Shown here piece by piece: positions 23,794 to 33,651 of a stretch of DNA of 64,000 bases. A program made the translations under genes and the position numbers. The notes under the pieces were generated by a model, which was not told the DNA's origin, ran no database searches, and was given only the letters and a program-made list of their open reading frames with translations. Source of the stretch: Vitis vinifera (taxonomy: Eukaryota > Streptophyta > Magnoliopsida > Vitales > Vitaceae); NCBI RefSeq assembly GCF_030704535.1, contig NC_081823.1, forward strand, positions 6,268,501 to 6,332,500. Reading direction: 5' to 3'. Numbering within the stretch: the stretch's first letter is position 1; each line of letters begins with the position of its first letter.

Positions 23794-25983
23794 TTCTAGG
23801 GTTAGCAAGAGGATGGTATCGTCCCATCTGTTTCTACCTATCTTGAAGCCTTCCAGCAAATTTCTTGCCTCAACTTTCAACAACATTCTACTCAACACAT
23901 CTGCAACAATAGTGAACAGGAAAGGAGATAAAGGGTCACCTTGTCTTAAACCTCTAGATGCCTTGACCCACCCTTTAGCATTACCGTTCACTAGAATAAC
24001 ATAAGAGACTGACGACAGACAACCTCTCATCCAACTCCTCCATTTAGAACTAAATCCCTTCTTCTCCAACACGTGATCCAAAAAATCCCATTTCACATGG
24101 TCATAAGCCTTTTCAAAGTCTATCTTGAATACAACTCCCTCCTTCCCTGATCGCCTTTTCTCGTCCACAATCTCATTGGCTATAAGAACTGCATCCAGAA
24201 TTTGTCTCCCTTGAACAAAAGTACCTTGAGTGGAGTGGATGGTCTCGTGTAGTACTCCTCTTAGTCGCCCTGACAAGACTTTTGCTATTACCTTATATAG
24301 ACAAGTGATCAGACTAATAGGTCTAAAATCCGAAATCTTCTTTGACTGACTCTTTTTGGGCAAAAGGACTATGAAGGAAGTATTGGTGTTTTGATTAATA
24401 ATCCCGCTATTGTGAAACTCTGCAAACACCCTCACTAAGTCTTCCTTGATCACATCCCAACAATCCTGAAACACTGCTATGGTGAAACCGTCAGGCTCCG
24501 ACGCCTTATCCCTATCTAACTGAAAGATGACATTAAAGATCTCTACTTCAGCGAAAGGGGAATCCAGCCTTGAAGCACTCTCTTCTGATATAGGGGACCA
24601 ATCAATACCTTCTACTCTCCATGACTCACCAGGAGGACTCGAGTAGAGCTTTTTGAAATAAAGTAATATCTCTTCTGTGATGCTCTCGGAATTATCCAAC
24701 ACCAAACCTCTTTCATTTTCCAAGAATTTGATGAAATTCCTGTTTCGTCTCCCATTAGTCATTTTGTGAAACAACTTTGAGTTACAATCCCCGTCCTTAA
24801 CCCATTTTACCTTAGCTTTTTGTCTCCAATGAATTTTTTCTCTCAAAATTAGTTCCTCTAGCTCCCCTTTTCTTACAACTCTTTGAGCTGCAAGATCAGA
24901 AGAGAGAGCCCCTTCTTGTTCAATGGCATCAATGTAAGCTATTTCATCCAATATGGTTTTTTTCCTTTCCTTAAGCATTTCAAAAGTATTCTTATTCCAA
25001 TATTTCAATTTTGCCTTAACGAATTGTAACTTCCTAGTGAACTTGTGACCTTTCTAACCATTTCCTTCAAATTCTCTCCACCAACTGCTAAAGCACTCTT
25101 TGAAACTATGATGTTGCAACCACATATTCTCGAACCTAAAAGGTGTTGGGCCCCACTTGAACGGATTGGTATCCAAGACAATCGACCAATGATCCGATGT
25201 CCATCTAGGAAGAACTTCTTGAAGGCTTTGAGGGAAGGAAAGCTCCCACTCATTTGAATAGAAAAACCGATCCAATCTCTTACACACCGGTGACTCTTGC
25301 ATGTTTGACCAAGTAAAAGAGGCATTCCGTAATGGGGGATCATGTAATTCGCATTCTCTTATAAAACCATCAAAATCCCTCATGCTGGAAGTGAATCCAG
25401 ATCCCTCCAGTTTTTCTGATCTTCTCCTTATAACATTGAAGTCACCTCCCACACACCATGAAGGATAAGTAAGGCAAAAAAGGTCTAATAACTCCACCCA
25501 AAAATCCTTCCTAATTGAGGGATTGTTTGGCCCATAGACTGCGGACAACCACAATGGTCCGCTTCCATCCAACAAGAACTTGACTGAGACGGAAAAGGAT
25601 CCTATTACCACCTCCTCACCGCTCATTTTTTTTGAGTTCCAAATGATCAAAATCCCTCCTGAAGCCCCGCACGTCGGGAGAATAACCCACTCCTTATTCC
25701 TAACCGACCAGACACTATTTACAAACTTTCTGTCGCACACCTTTCTTTTTGTTTCCTGAAACATCACTACATTCGGATTCTGAAGTCGCAAAAATTCCTT
25801 AACCACCCTCCTCTTTTTCCTAGATCCCAGCCCCCTTATATTCCAGCTTATGATCCTCATAATAACACCTCACTGTCCCTAAATCTCCAAACCATCACCA
25901 CCAAAGCTCAATTGCCTATGGCAATTCTGTTCTTTCGTCTTGAATACACCTTAATATCCAAGGAGCTTAAGACCTCACAAACT

Positions 25984-26922
25984 TTAGCCATTTTGCTGGG
26001 GGAAAGACCTTCTATTTGGAACCCCCCTCATCTGGGAGAATTCTGAGTCTCCCTGGCTTACTGCACCCAGAATAGGGGCCCCATGAGGCGAGTTGGGATT
26101 GGTCCTATCATACTTAAAGCTCTCAGACATCAGATTCAATCTAGCCAGCTGGGACACCGCTTCAACATGATTAGGATTGCCAACATACCCAAGACGATAA
26201 TCCCCAACGACATTTTTTTTTGAACAACTTTCAGTTAACACTCGGTCTTTCATAGGAAACTGGGAATGAAAGGCTGAAATGGAGAGATCGGGAACAGAAG
26301 GACTTTGGTATGGAGGAGCCACACCAGAGAAGGGAGACCGTAAAGGCAGAGAAGGCTGAGAAGAATGGTGAGAAGATACCTGGAAAATTCCCACTTCCGT
26401 CATTCCACAGTACCCCTCAAAGATAAGCCCTTTTTCTTTGTTTGCGGGATAAGAAGGATGATCTGAGACTGAAGATCCACTATGAGAATAACCCGCAAAG
26501 CCCTTAACACCTGCTCTGTCTTCTCCTATAGCATTATTGCGCATTTTCTCCTTCTCTTTTGACATAAAAGGAGCCCTAAGAATATTCCTTTGTTCCTCGA
26601 TTTCCTCTGTCGGCGTCGTTCCTTCCTCGAAACACCCTTGAACCAACTGTGATCCCGCCTCGGAGGCTTCTTCCAATGGAAGAGTATCGCTACCTGTCGG
26701 CGATCTCTCAGTCGTGAGTGGCTCTCCTCGGCTTCGATCCCCTTGTCGGCATGCAGAGCTTGATGGAAGTAGAACATTCCACAGCTTCTTTGAACCACAC
26801 TTCACCGTGAAGCCCCTCCGTTGATTTTCAGATTCCTCGTAGCCTACCTTCGCCTTCCCCTTTGCAGAGTGAGTAGCTCTGTGTGACGGGCCCTTTGACA
26901 ATCTGTCTTGCTTGCCTCCCAT
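25984..26922 (-). CDS. LINE ORF1-like protein, atypical
   Basis: An uninterrupted reading frame of about 312 codons from MGGKQDRLSKGPSHR (ATG at 26920-26922) to PQQNG, 28 bp inside the 5' end of the element. Plant L1 ORF1 usually has a DUF4283 domain and a CCHC knuckle for RNA binding. I see neither; the protein is rich in Ser, Pro, Glu and Arg and looks disordered. It lies 123 bp upstream of the ORF2 start. It may be a degenerate or internally deleted ORF1, or a different leader protein. Confidence 0.6.
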   Translation of the reverse strand: MGGKQDRLSKGPSHRATHSAKGKAKVGYEESENQRRGFTVKCGSKKLWNVLLPSSSACRQGDRSRGEPLTTERSPTGSDTLPLEEASEAGSQLVQGCFEEGTTPTEEIEEQRNILRAPFMSKEKEKMRNNAIGEDRAGVKGFAGYSHSGSSVSDHPSYPANKEKGLIFEGYCGMTEVGIFQVSSHHSSQPSLPLRSPFSGVAPPYQSPSVPDLSISAFHSQFPMKDRVLTESCSKKNVVGDYRLGYVGNPNHVEAVSQLARLNLMSESFKYDRTNPNSPHGAPILGAVSQGDSEFSQMRGVPNRRSFPQQNG

Positions 26923-26949
26923 CTCTTGGCCCAGCGACTGAATCGGGCC

Positions 26950-26964
26950 TATTCTAAACAACAT
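26950..26964 (+). repeat. Target-site duplication, right copy (15 bp)
   Basis: TATTCTAAACAACAT, identical to 21414-21428. It marks the 5' end of the LINE and shows that the insertion is not 5'-truncated by rearrangement after integration. Confidence 0.9.
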
Positions 26965-27725
26965 GCATGTTGTCAGTATGATTCTTGCACAGTGCAGTTC
27001 AAATGAAATTTTGTATTGGGGAGAAGTGAGCAGAAATGTTCTCCAGGAGATGTTGCAAGGGCACAATTGACCCAAATTCTGATCTTAGATTAGAATTTGG
27101 AACATAAATTATGAATCAATTTGTTGCGTAGGTTAAGATTCCTCTGTGCATTTATCTTCTCTATTTTCTATTATTAATGAATCTTTATTGCATATTGAAA
27201 CTGGGTGATAGCTTTTTGTAGCCCCTGATATGAATGGATAAAATGTGTGGGTACATACATGCAAATATGCATACCTACACACTCACAGACTCCACATCAT
27301 ATATTTGGATAAATACTTACCTTATCTTTTTGATAAGTACCTATAAAAAAAAAAATATATTTGGATAAGTACTTTACTTTGCATACCACCTCAGCCCCTG
27401 CCCCAAGGAAAAAGAAAAAAAAAAGGCAAAACTTTAAGCTACTTCAATTACCTTAATGAAACACCATCGCCTGTGTGTGCTGCAACCTCTAAAGAACTGC
27501 TGATTCAGTATTCATGCTTCCTGCAGTTTCAAATAATAATGTCCTTTTTAGTGGTTTGTTTGAGATAAAACTTTCTTATTTATATTGAATTGAAGATATC
27601 CATAAAAAAATGGATATTGAATTAAAGATTCTTAGGGAATATTGATTCTATTTTCTGTAAATATTTATCAACCCAATTTCAGAGATGAAACTTACTTTTG
27701 TTTGTGAGTATACTTGGCTAGACAG
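26965..27725 (+). other. Remainder of VPS22-B intron after the LINE
   Basis: Noncoding and AT-rich, ending in an acceptor (CTAGACAG) at 27725. No further mobile element is recognised. Confidence 0.6.
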
Positions 27726-28643
27726 GTGTGCAAATTGTTGACATATGCTTAGCGACAAGAGTTCACAATGGAGGTTTCATTGACTTGCAGGAACTGTGCA
27801 ATTTGCTTTGCCAGAGACGTAAAAGTTGCTCATGGAGCTGTATCTGAGGATGACTGCTTGCGTGCCATAAGTAAGCTGAAGGTATTGTAGTTGATTCTCT
27901 CTCTTAATGTTTCACAGCATACTATGTTTATGGAGCAAGTGCTCTGAAATGGCTTGAATTCTTGGTATATGCTTAAGATCTGCATGGGTGGTGGTAGGGT
28001 TTTGGAATCTGATGTGAAGATGTGTTGCTTAATTCAAAGTTCTTAAAACTAAGAAGTCTTGAGGAAATCAAGTAAAGGATGAGAGACATAGTCTATGACC
28101 CTGCACCTTTCCCATATTCATTCAAATATAGTTTAAGAGTGTGTTTAGTGTGCCAGTATCCAAATTAAGAGTTGGAAATCATATTTCTTAAAATAAAATC
28201 CCAAAATGCATTGAATCTGAGATTTTTTATCCTAACATTTAGTTAAAGTTGAATTAGAAATTTCACTTACATTTTATTCCAATCCTAGGCTTTTGATCTT
28301 ATAAATTCCTGAAATTATTGTCAATCTACATGATAATCCCACAAATGGTATTAACAAAAATGGGTTTAGTTAAAAATATAAAAAGAAATAAATATGAGGT
28401 GTGTATGTTTCTTTTATCTTCATCCCTGAAGAATATGAATAAAAGAATAGGCAATCTTAAATAGGTGAGGGAATTTCACATCCAAGGAAATCAAAACTTT
28501 CATACAATGACTATTATCATCTTGCCTCCCATCTTGCTCCACAGCTCAACTAGATAGATGTGATACCAGCGTCGCACAGGAATGTTTTGGTCAAAAAAAG
28601 AAAAAAAGAGAAAGGGTAAACAAAACTTTTATAATTATGCACG

Positions 28644-29004
28644 TTTTTTTTTTTTTTTTTTTTTGATAGATAAACGATCAGAATATATTAGAAAAGGCTA
28701 AAAAGCCGCATGTATACAGGGGGTATACACAAATGCCCCAAAAGGGGAACCGAACAAAAAAGAGGGAGAACCTCACCCACCCTCAAGTGGCCGCAAGCCA
28801 CTCCAAAAAGCCTAAAAGAGAATAGGTATCCTCACCAATGTACACCCTAGCCCAACTCCACAAATTACATACAAAAAAATTCTTGAATTTTTGTATATCT
28901 AAAGACCCCCCCCTAAACGCTAACCTATTCCTTTCCTTCCAAACCGTCCAAAAAATGCACAATGGAATGGAATTCCAGGTGTCTTTTCTTTTTTTCCCCA
29001 CAAA
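28644..29004 (-). mobile_element. LINE 3'-end fragment in VPS22-B intron, no target duplication
   Basis: A 21-T run (28644-28664) followed by LINE 3' UTR and the last codons of ORF2 in minus orientation (FVGKKRKDTWNSIPLCIFW, WKERNRLAFRGG, YSLLGFLEWLAAT). The empty site is preserved in copy A at about position 50-60 (GCACGTTTTAGAACATGCTAA). Comparison shows the fragment sits between GCACG and AGAACATGC with no duplication visible. Confidence 0.9.
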
Positions 29005-29062
29005 AGAACATGCTAAACCCATAATTTGATATAGGATGCCATTCCCCTATTAAAGGTAATTG

Positions 29063-29319
29063 TGTCAAAATATTGTATGAATGGCCGAATCCCTTGACCT
29101 TGAGTTTTGTATATTATATATAGACTTTACAAGGATGCTATACATGGAAAGCAAATAAAAACAAATAAATTCCCGCATGATTCTAGCCCTATACATGTAA
29201 ACTATAATCTGTCAAATAATATATGTTAACTGTACAGAATAATAAATGGAGAAATAAAGAAACAATTGTGGGCTAAAATAAGGAAAGAAGAAATGTGGAC
29301 AGCAAGTTGTCCTTTGACA
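29063..29319 (-). repeat. LTR of deleted copia (257 bp)
   Basis: TGTCAAAATATTG...TCCTTTGACA. It differs from the partner LTR by about six substitutions and lacks a 24-bp duplication present there. Confidence 0.93.
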
Positions 29320-29341
29320 GCCCCCCTCAAATTGATGCAGG

Positions 29342-29716
29342 TTAATCAACAAGCATCAATTTGCTACTTAGCAAGCAATGTCGATGACGAGGGAGAGCCT
29401 TGGTGAAGATATCAGCAACTTGTAAGTCAGTGGAAATATGTGGAAGAGTGATAACATGAGCTTCAAAGGTTGCACGGATAGAGTGACAGTCCACTTCAAT
29501 ATGCTTTGTGCGCTCATGATAGACAGGATTAGTCGTGATCTGAATAGTACTTGTATTATCGGCATGTAGAGGTGTAGGATCGGTCTCAAAAAAGTCTAAC
29601 TTCACAAGCAAACCTCGAAGCCAAATGATTTTAGAATAAGCAAGAGACATCGCCCGGTTCTCAGATTCCGTAGATGACTTAGAGACTCTATCTTGCTTCT
29701 TACTTTTCACAAACAT
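29342..29716 (-). pseudogene. Copia RNase H C-terminal remnant
   Basis: The 124-codon open frame contains SKKQDRVSKSSTESENRAMS, WLRGLLVKLDF, LHADNTSTIQI, HERTKHIEVDCHSIR and ADIFTKALPRHRH. This is the end of a Ty1-copia polyprotein (RNase H). The frame is open because the preceding pol was deleted; the apparent start Met is internal. Confidence 0.93.
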
Positions 29717-29982
29717 CTTAAACTAAAACTCCCTACTAAGATAGTTTTTGCCATTGAAACAAACAATAGAATATTCTTCAGACATTACGAAAACAGAAAT
29801 AGCCTAGGAAACAAAAAAAACATCGTCAAAGAGCCTAAATCTGATAACAAACCTCCAAATAATCGAAGATCTCCAAGAGCCTAGAATCGAAGAAACCCAA
29901 AGAAAACTCCAAGATCACATCACAGATGTGTTGTCACAACCACCAGAAAAAAAAGAAAAAGAACCGAAAAGCTGGGCTAGAG

Positions 29983-30072
29983 TCCGAGAGCCCCTAGGGC
30001 TAAATCCGAGAGCCCTTAGGGCTAAATCCGAGAGCCCCTTAGGGCTAAATCCGAGAGCCCCTTAGGGCTAAA
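29983..30072 (+). repeat. Four tandem 22-23-bp units in copia leader
   Basis: Units of TCCGAGAGCCCCTAGGGCTAAA at 29983, 30005, 30027 and 30050, followed by a partial unit (TCCGAGAA). They lie between the primer-binding site and the RNase H remnant. Each unit holds the palindrome-like AGCCCCTAGGGCT, so each could fold into a short hairpin. Confidence 0.9.
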
Positions 30073-30141
30073 TCCGAGAAAACCTAAAGAAAAACTAGAA
30101 AGCGTGTAAACTCTAGGTTCAGAACACAAGCTCTAATACCA

Positions 30142-30422
30142 TGTCAAAATATTGTATGAATGGCCGAATCCCTTGACCTTGAGTTTTGTATATTATATAT
30201 AGACTTTACAAGGATGCTATACATGGAAAGCAAATAAAAGCAAATAAATTCCCGCATGATTCTAGCCCTATATATGTAAATTATAATCTGTCAAATAATA
30301 TATGCTAACTGTACAGAATAATAAATGGAGAAATAAAGAAACAATTGTGGGCTAAAATAAGAAAAGAAGTGTGGGCTAAAATAAGGAAAGAAGAAGTGTG
30401 GACAGCAAGTTGTCCTTTGACA
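30142..30422 (-). repeat. LTR of deleted copia (281 bp)
   Basis: Same ends as 29063-29319, but with an internal direct duplication around GTGGGCTAAAATAAG (about 30345-30395) that accounts for the 24-bp length difference. Confidence 0.93.
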
Positions 30423-32265
30423 AATTGACATGGTTGTTCACTCATAAAATGTATCCTGTTTCATTTTTCTATTTTTTCTATATCTTGTATCTTATCATAT
30501 CATGTTTCCTAAGTTTTCTTACATAATGAAAAATAAGAAGAAAAAATACACATACATATATGGAATACATATTTATTGGAAGAATAAAAGTATATAGTAA
30601 TGTATAATCAATTTCATGAAAGGTGGTAGGATTTCAAGAGTTAAACTATGTCATACCATATAAAAAAAAAAAATGAACGCTAGAGTTTTGAAAAGTTCAA
30701 TTTTACAAAATATGAGTTTAATGCATAGGTTAGTTACAAAATCTACTAAAATAAACTTTTTGAAAATTCAGATATGATTTTTAGTTCCAAATTGAGATTA
30801 GGAATATGTACTTACATATGTTTGTGATATGTGTGTTTTTATGCGTGATCACCAAAATTTTAATTTTTTGTGTTTTGTCATCGTTCGTTTCTCACTAGAA
30901 AAGAAATCTTGAAACTAAAAGAAGAAAAACTAATTTATTAAATAAAAGATTTTTATTTACAAATCGCCATTATTTCAATGTCAATTTTCAAATAATTAAA
31001 ATTGCAATTCCCCAATATTCATTGTAAGAATAATTTTAGTTGAACTCTCAATATTTTATGTGTCTTTTAACAACAAGAATATAACTTCTCATGTATGATT
31101 ATTTTCTCTTTTTTATGATCAATTTTTAACCTTAAAGTACATTTTAAACACATAATTAATAATGCTTTTAAGAAAAAAAAATGTTGAATTTGATTATTCT
31201 TAAAAAAACTATGAAAAATAGCTAAAGGTGCATGTATTATTATATTGTTGTATTATGTCATATCATGTATCCTGTTTGCGTCGTCTGATACACTTAAGAT
31301 ACGGATTGTCAATACGTATTTGAATTTCATAAAGAATGTATTATATTTTTGTATCATATTGTTTATCATAAGTTTTTAATGATGGTAACTAGAAGCCATA
31401 TGCATCCCAAGGGATTTCCCTGGTCAATAGTTAACCAATTCAATCAATCTCACCTCTATAACATTCTTCTAGATTAAAAGATAACTGCTCCCATTAAACA
31501 TCTATGGATGGATATTAGGACTTTCTTGGAGCATCTATCAATGATTAAGACTTTCATCTAATGCTGACATCTATACTTGATTTCTTTTATTTTCAGTATT
31601 ATTAATTTTTTGATATATATTGGTGCCATTACTATTTCTTGCCAGAAGTAAATGGAATGTTTGCATGGTTTGATCAGTAGCGAACTTCTTTAATATAAAC
31701 GTCAGGATGCATCTCCTAAGCAGTGTTCTTGATGTTTATGATACACTGTATTAACATTCGGTGCTCGAACCTTTCCAGGTATTGGGTAGTGGTTTTGAGG
31801 TGATATCTGTTGGAAAGCGAAAGCTTGTTAGGTCTGTCCCTACAGAGTTGAACAAAGACCATAATTCAATTCTAGAGCTGGCTCAGGTTATGATTGTTTT
31901 CAATTTTTCCCTTAAGACTTCTTGATGCAATATTCTCTTATATAAAACTTATTGCTATTTTTTCTTCTCCTCTATTGCTTGCCTGACATTGTTAAAACTT
32001 TTAAAATCCATGCATATGTTAGTTTCAGATTATAGGACTGGTCTGAGTCAGATTTGCTCTATGTGTGTCATTGGAGAGGACCAACTATAAAGAAGTGGAT
32101 CTATCTTTCTTATCATATTTAACCACTAAGATATGGGGCAAAAAATTGCAAAAAACATGCAAAGACCTTCGTTTTATTAGCTAAGTAGGCCATATTCTAA
32201 AGGTCTTCTCATGGAATCCATGGACTGAGCACTTGTTTCATGTTGTCAACCTAAATATGCTTGTT

Positions 32266-32488
32266 TTAATAGCCAAGCAGTTATTAGTAATGATGAATAA
32301 AAAAACCTAGCAAAGAGTGAAGACCCATATTTTACAGCGATTTATATTAGTGTGTTGTAGGTATGACCATATGGGTTAGTGAAACCTCATCCTTGCTCAG
32401 CATCCGTCTGTCTGTCTGTCTATCTCTTCGCTTTCTCACACGCGTGCACACATACACATATATGTGGTGAGTTGGGATGACTTTATTG
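32266..32488 (+). repeat. VPS22 intron segment found three times (copy B)
   Basis: Equivalent of 1949-2167, in the intron between the ILELAQ and AQGFV exons. Includes a CTGT microsatellite. Confidence 0.8.
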
Positions 32489-33032
32489 CTGAACTAGCCT
32501 AGTTTGCTAAGGTGGTTCTGAAAAGTTGGAGACAGTGTACAAAGACTTCATTCTGAACGTAGGGAAGTTTACCTGTGGTAAAGGTAGCTTGTTTGCTTTA
32601 CTACATGTAAATGAAGCACTTTCATTTATGGCAAACTTGGGGACCTTAACCAACTGATCGGCTCTGGTCTATTAAACACAGAACAAAACCATAGTTCTTT
32701 CCCTATTTCCACTATAATGATTGTCACAATTGTGTTGCAATTACTCTTCCTTCCAGGCTCAAGGCTTTGTTACTATTGAAGAGGTGGAAGGACGGCTCTC
32801 CTGGCCCTCTGGGCGCGCCACTGATGCCCTTGAAACTTTATTGGACGTAAGATTTTCGTTGATCATCAATCAGTCCTAATATTCATTTTAATTGATGCTC
32901 ATGAAACTCTGTTGGGTGATGCAGGAAGGTCTTGCAATGATTGATAATGGTCACAGAGATGGCAAACGCCGGTACTGGTTTCCCTGTGCATCTTCACTCT
33001 CTGCTGTAGGAGCTGATATTCTCAAGATTTGA

Positions 33033-33651
33033 TTTTTCAGCACCATGTTTTCTGCCCTGGGCATTGTCTGGTAAAAGGGTGTGTATGGGATAGGTCTAGC
33101 ATTGGAATCCAGTATTTTTGTTTATTTATCAGGAAAAAATGCAAAAAAATAAAAATAAAAACCCCATTTGTGATATAGACATTTGATGTGGGGACCTGAA
33201 AGGAAAAAAAGGGTGTTTGTTCCACCCCACAACCCCGCTCCACCACTTTGTTTTCCTTGTTACTAATGTTTCATCTTTTTAAAGATGTGATTGTCAGAAC
33301 ACGAAGCATCTCTCCACGGCTATCATCTGTTCCAACTATAGTTATTCCCTTCCATTTGATGACTGGCAAAACAATGAAACAGTGAATAGTAACCCTGAAA
33401 CGAACTTTATAGAAAAGCTTTAATTGTTTGGTTGCTAAGAAAATGGAGAAAAGGATGGAAGCGATCCGGAGATATAACATTAAACTGGATCGAGTGATTA
33501 TAGCATGAATGTGTTCCTCCTGGTTGTGCAGCCGATGACCATATACATATTCACTTTTTAGGAATGAATCTCCAAATTAAATACATGATGCAATTTTTTT
33601 ATTGTCCCCAAACCCTGCAATTCTAGCAAAGAGAGGGAGAAAAAAAAATGA
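33033..33651. other. Shared 3' flank of VPS22-B and FAD4-B
   Basis: Noncoding, nearly identical to 2690-3312. Short ORFs here are chance and are not kept between the two copies in a coding-like way. Confidence 0.6.

Larger units (their letters stand above)
21546..25860 (-). pseudogene. LINE ORF2: endonuclease, reverse transcriptase, zf-RVT
   Basis: Order on the minus strand: endonuclease/exonuclease/phosphatase domain (25860 to about 25054: MRIISWNIRGLGSRKK, GGDFNVIR, RLDRFFYS, SDHWSIVL); RT (about 25008-23800: LLPKKSQSK, DFRPISLI, FKIDFEKAYDHV, GLRQGDPLSPFLF). Then comes an interruption by the nested LINE, then the RT tail (GLKVNLDKSN, RRLDGWQKAYLSLGGR) and the C-terminal zinc-binding region (VWKSQVLFKVKAFVWL, CKLCMEQGESADHLFLHC). 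Stops and frameshifts lie at about 25010-25060, 23790, 22960 and 22440. The expected FADD core of RT appears as a damaged RWDDT near the nested insertion. Confidence 0.9.
21429..26949 (-). mobile_element. Near full-length LINE (non-LTR retrotransposon), antisense to VPS22-B
   Basis: A 5.5-kb L1-type element in minus orientation. It has a short poly-T (poly-A tail) on the left, an ORF1-like region on the right and an ORF2 with endonuclease, RT and a zinc-binding RVT region. A 15-bp target duplication flanks it exactly. It has inserted into the intron after the NDIRKNP exon of VPS22. A second LINE fragment is nested in it (23138-23774). ORF2 is broken by stops and frameshifts, so the copy is not autonomous. 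Confidence 0.95.
29063..30422 (-). mobile_element. Internally deleted Ty1-copia element with both LTRs
   Basis: A 1.36-kb element with LTRs at 29063-29319 and 30142-30422, flanked by a 5-bp target duplication AATTG (29058-29062 and 30423-30427). Copy A has one AATTG at the same place (109-113), i.e. the empty site. In minus orientation the primer-binding site TGGTATTAGAGC (30130-30141, initiator-Met tRNA type) follows the right-hand LTR, and a polypurine tract (TTGAGGGGGGC) precedes the left-hand LTR. Only the end of RNase H remains between them. Gag, protease, integrase and most of RT are gone, so it could move only with proteins from another element. Confidence 0.95.
21104..33032 (+). pseudogene. 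VPS22: VPS22 (SNF8/EAP30) copy B, 5'-truncated and frameshifted
   Basis: Exons: 21104-21239 ([16 protein letters not shown]..., 45 codons plus 1 nt), 27726-27881 ([16 protein letters not shown]...[13 protein letters not shown]), 31779-31886, 32757-32846 and 32925-33032 (TGA). The second exon is 156 nt but must be 155 to keep phase. An extra T in AAAAGTTGCTCATGG (about 27814-27820) shifts the frame to an early stop, and removing it restores [10 protein letters not shown]. The first exons, including the start, are not found upstream. Introns are inflated: 6.5 kb with a LINE, and 3.9 kb with a LINE fragment and a copia. The last three exons match copy A at almost every codon. If the extra base were a sequencing error, the missing 5' end would still argue against function. 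Confidence 0.85.

Noticed and set aside
29983..30072. Possible CRISPR-like repeats
   Set aside because: Units are head to tail without spacers, lie inside a plant retrotransposon, and the genome is eukaryotic.
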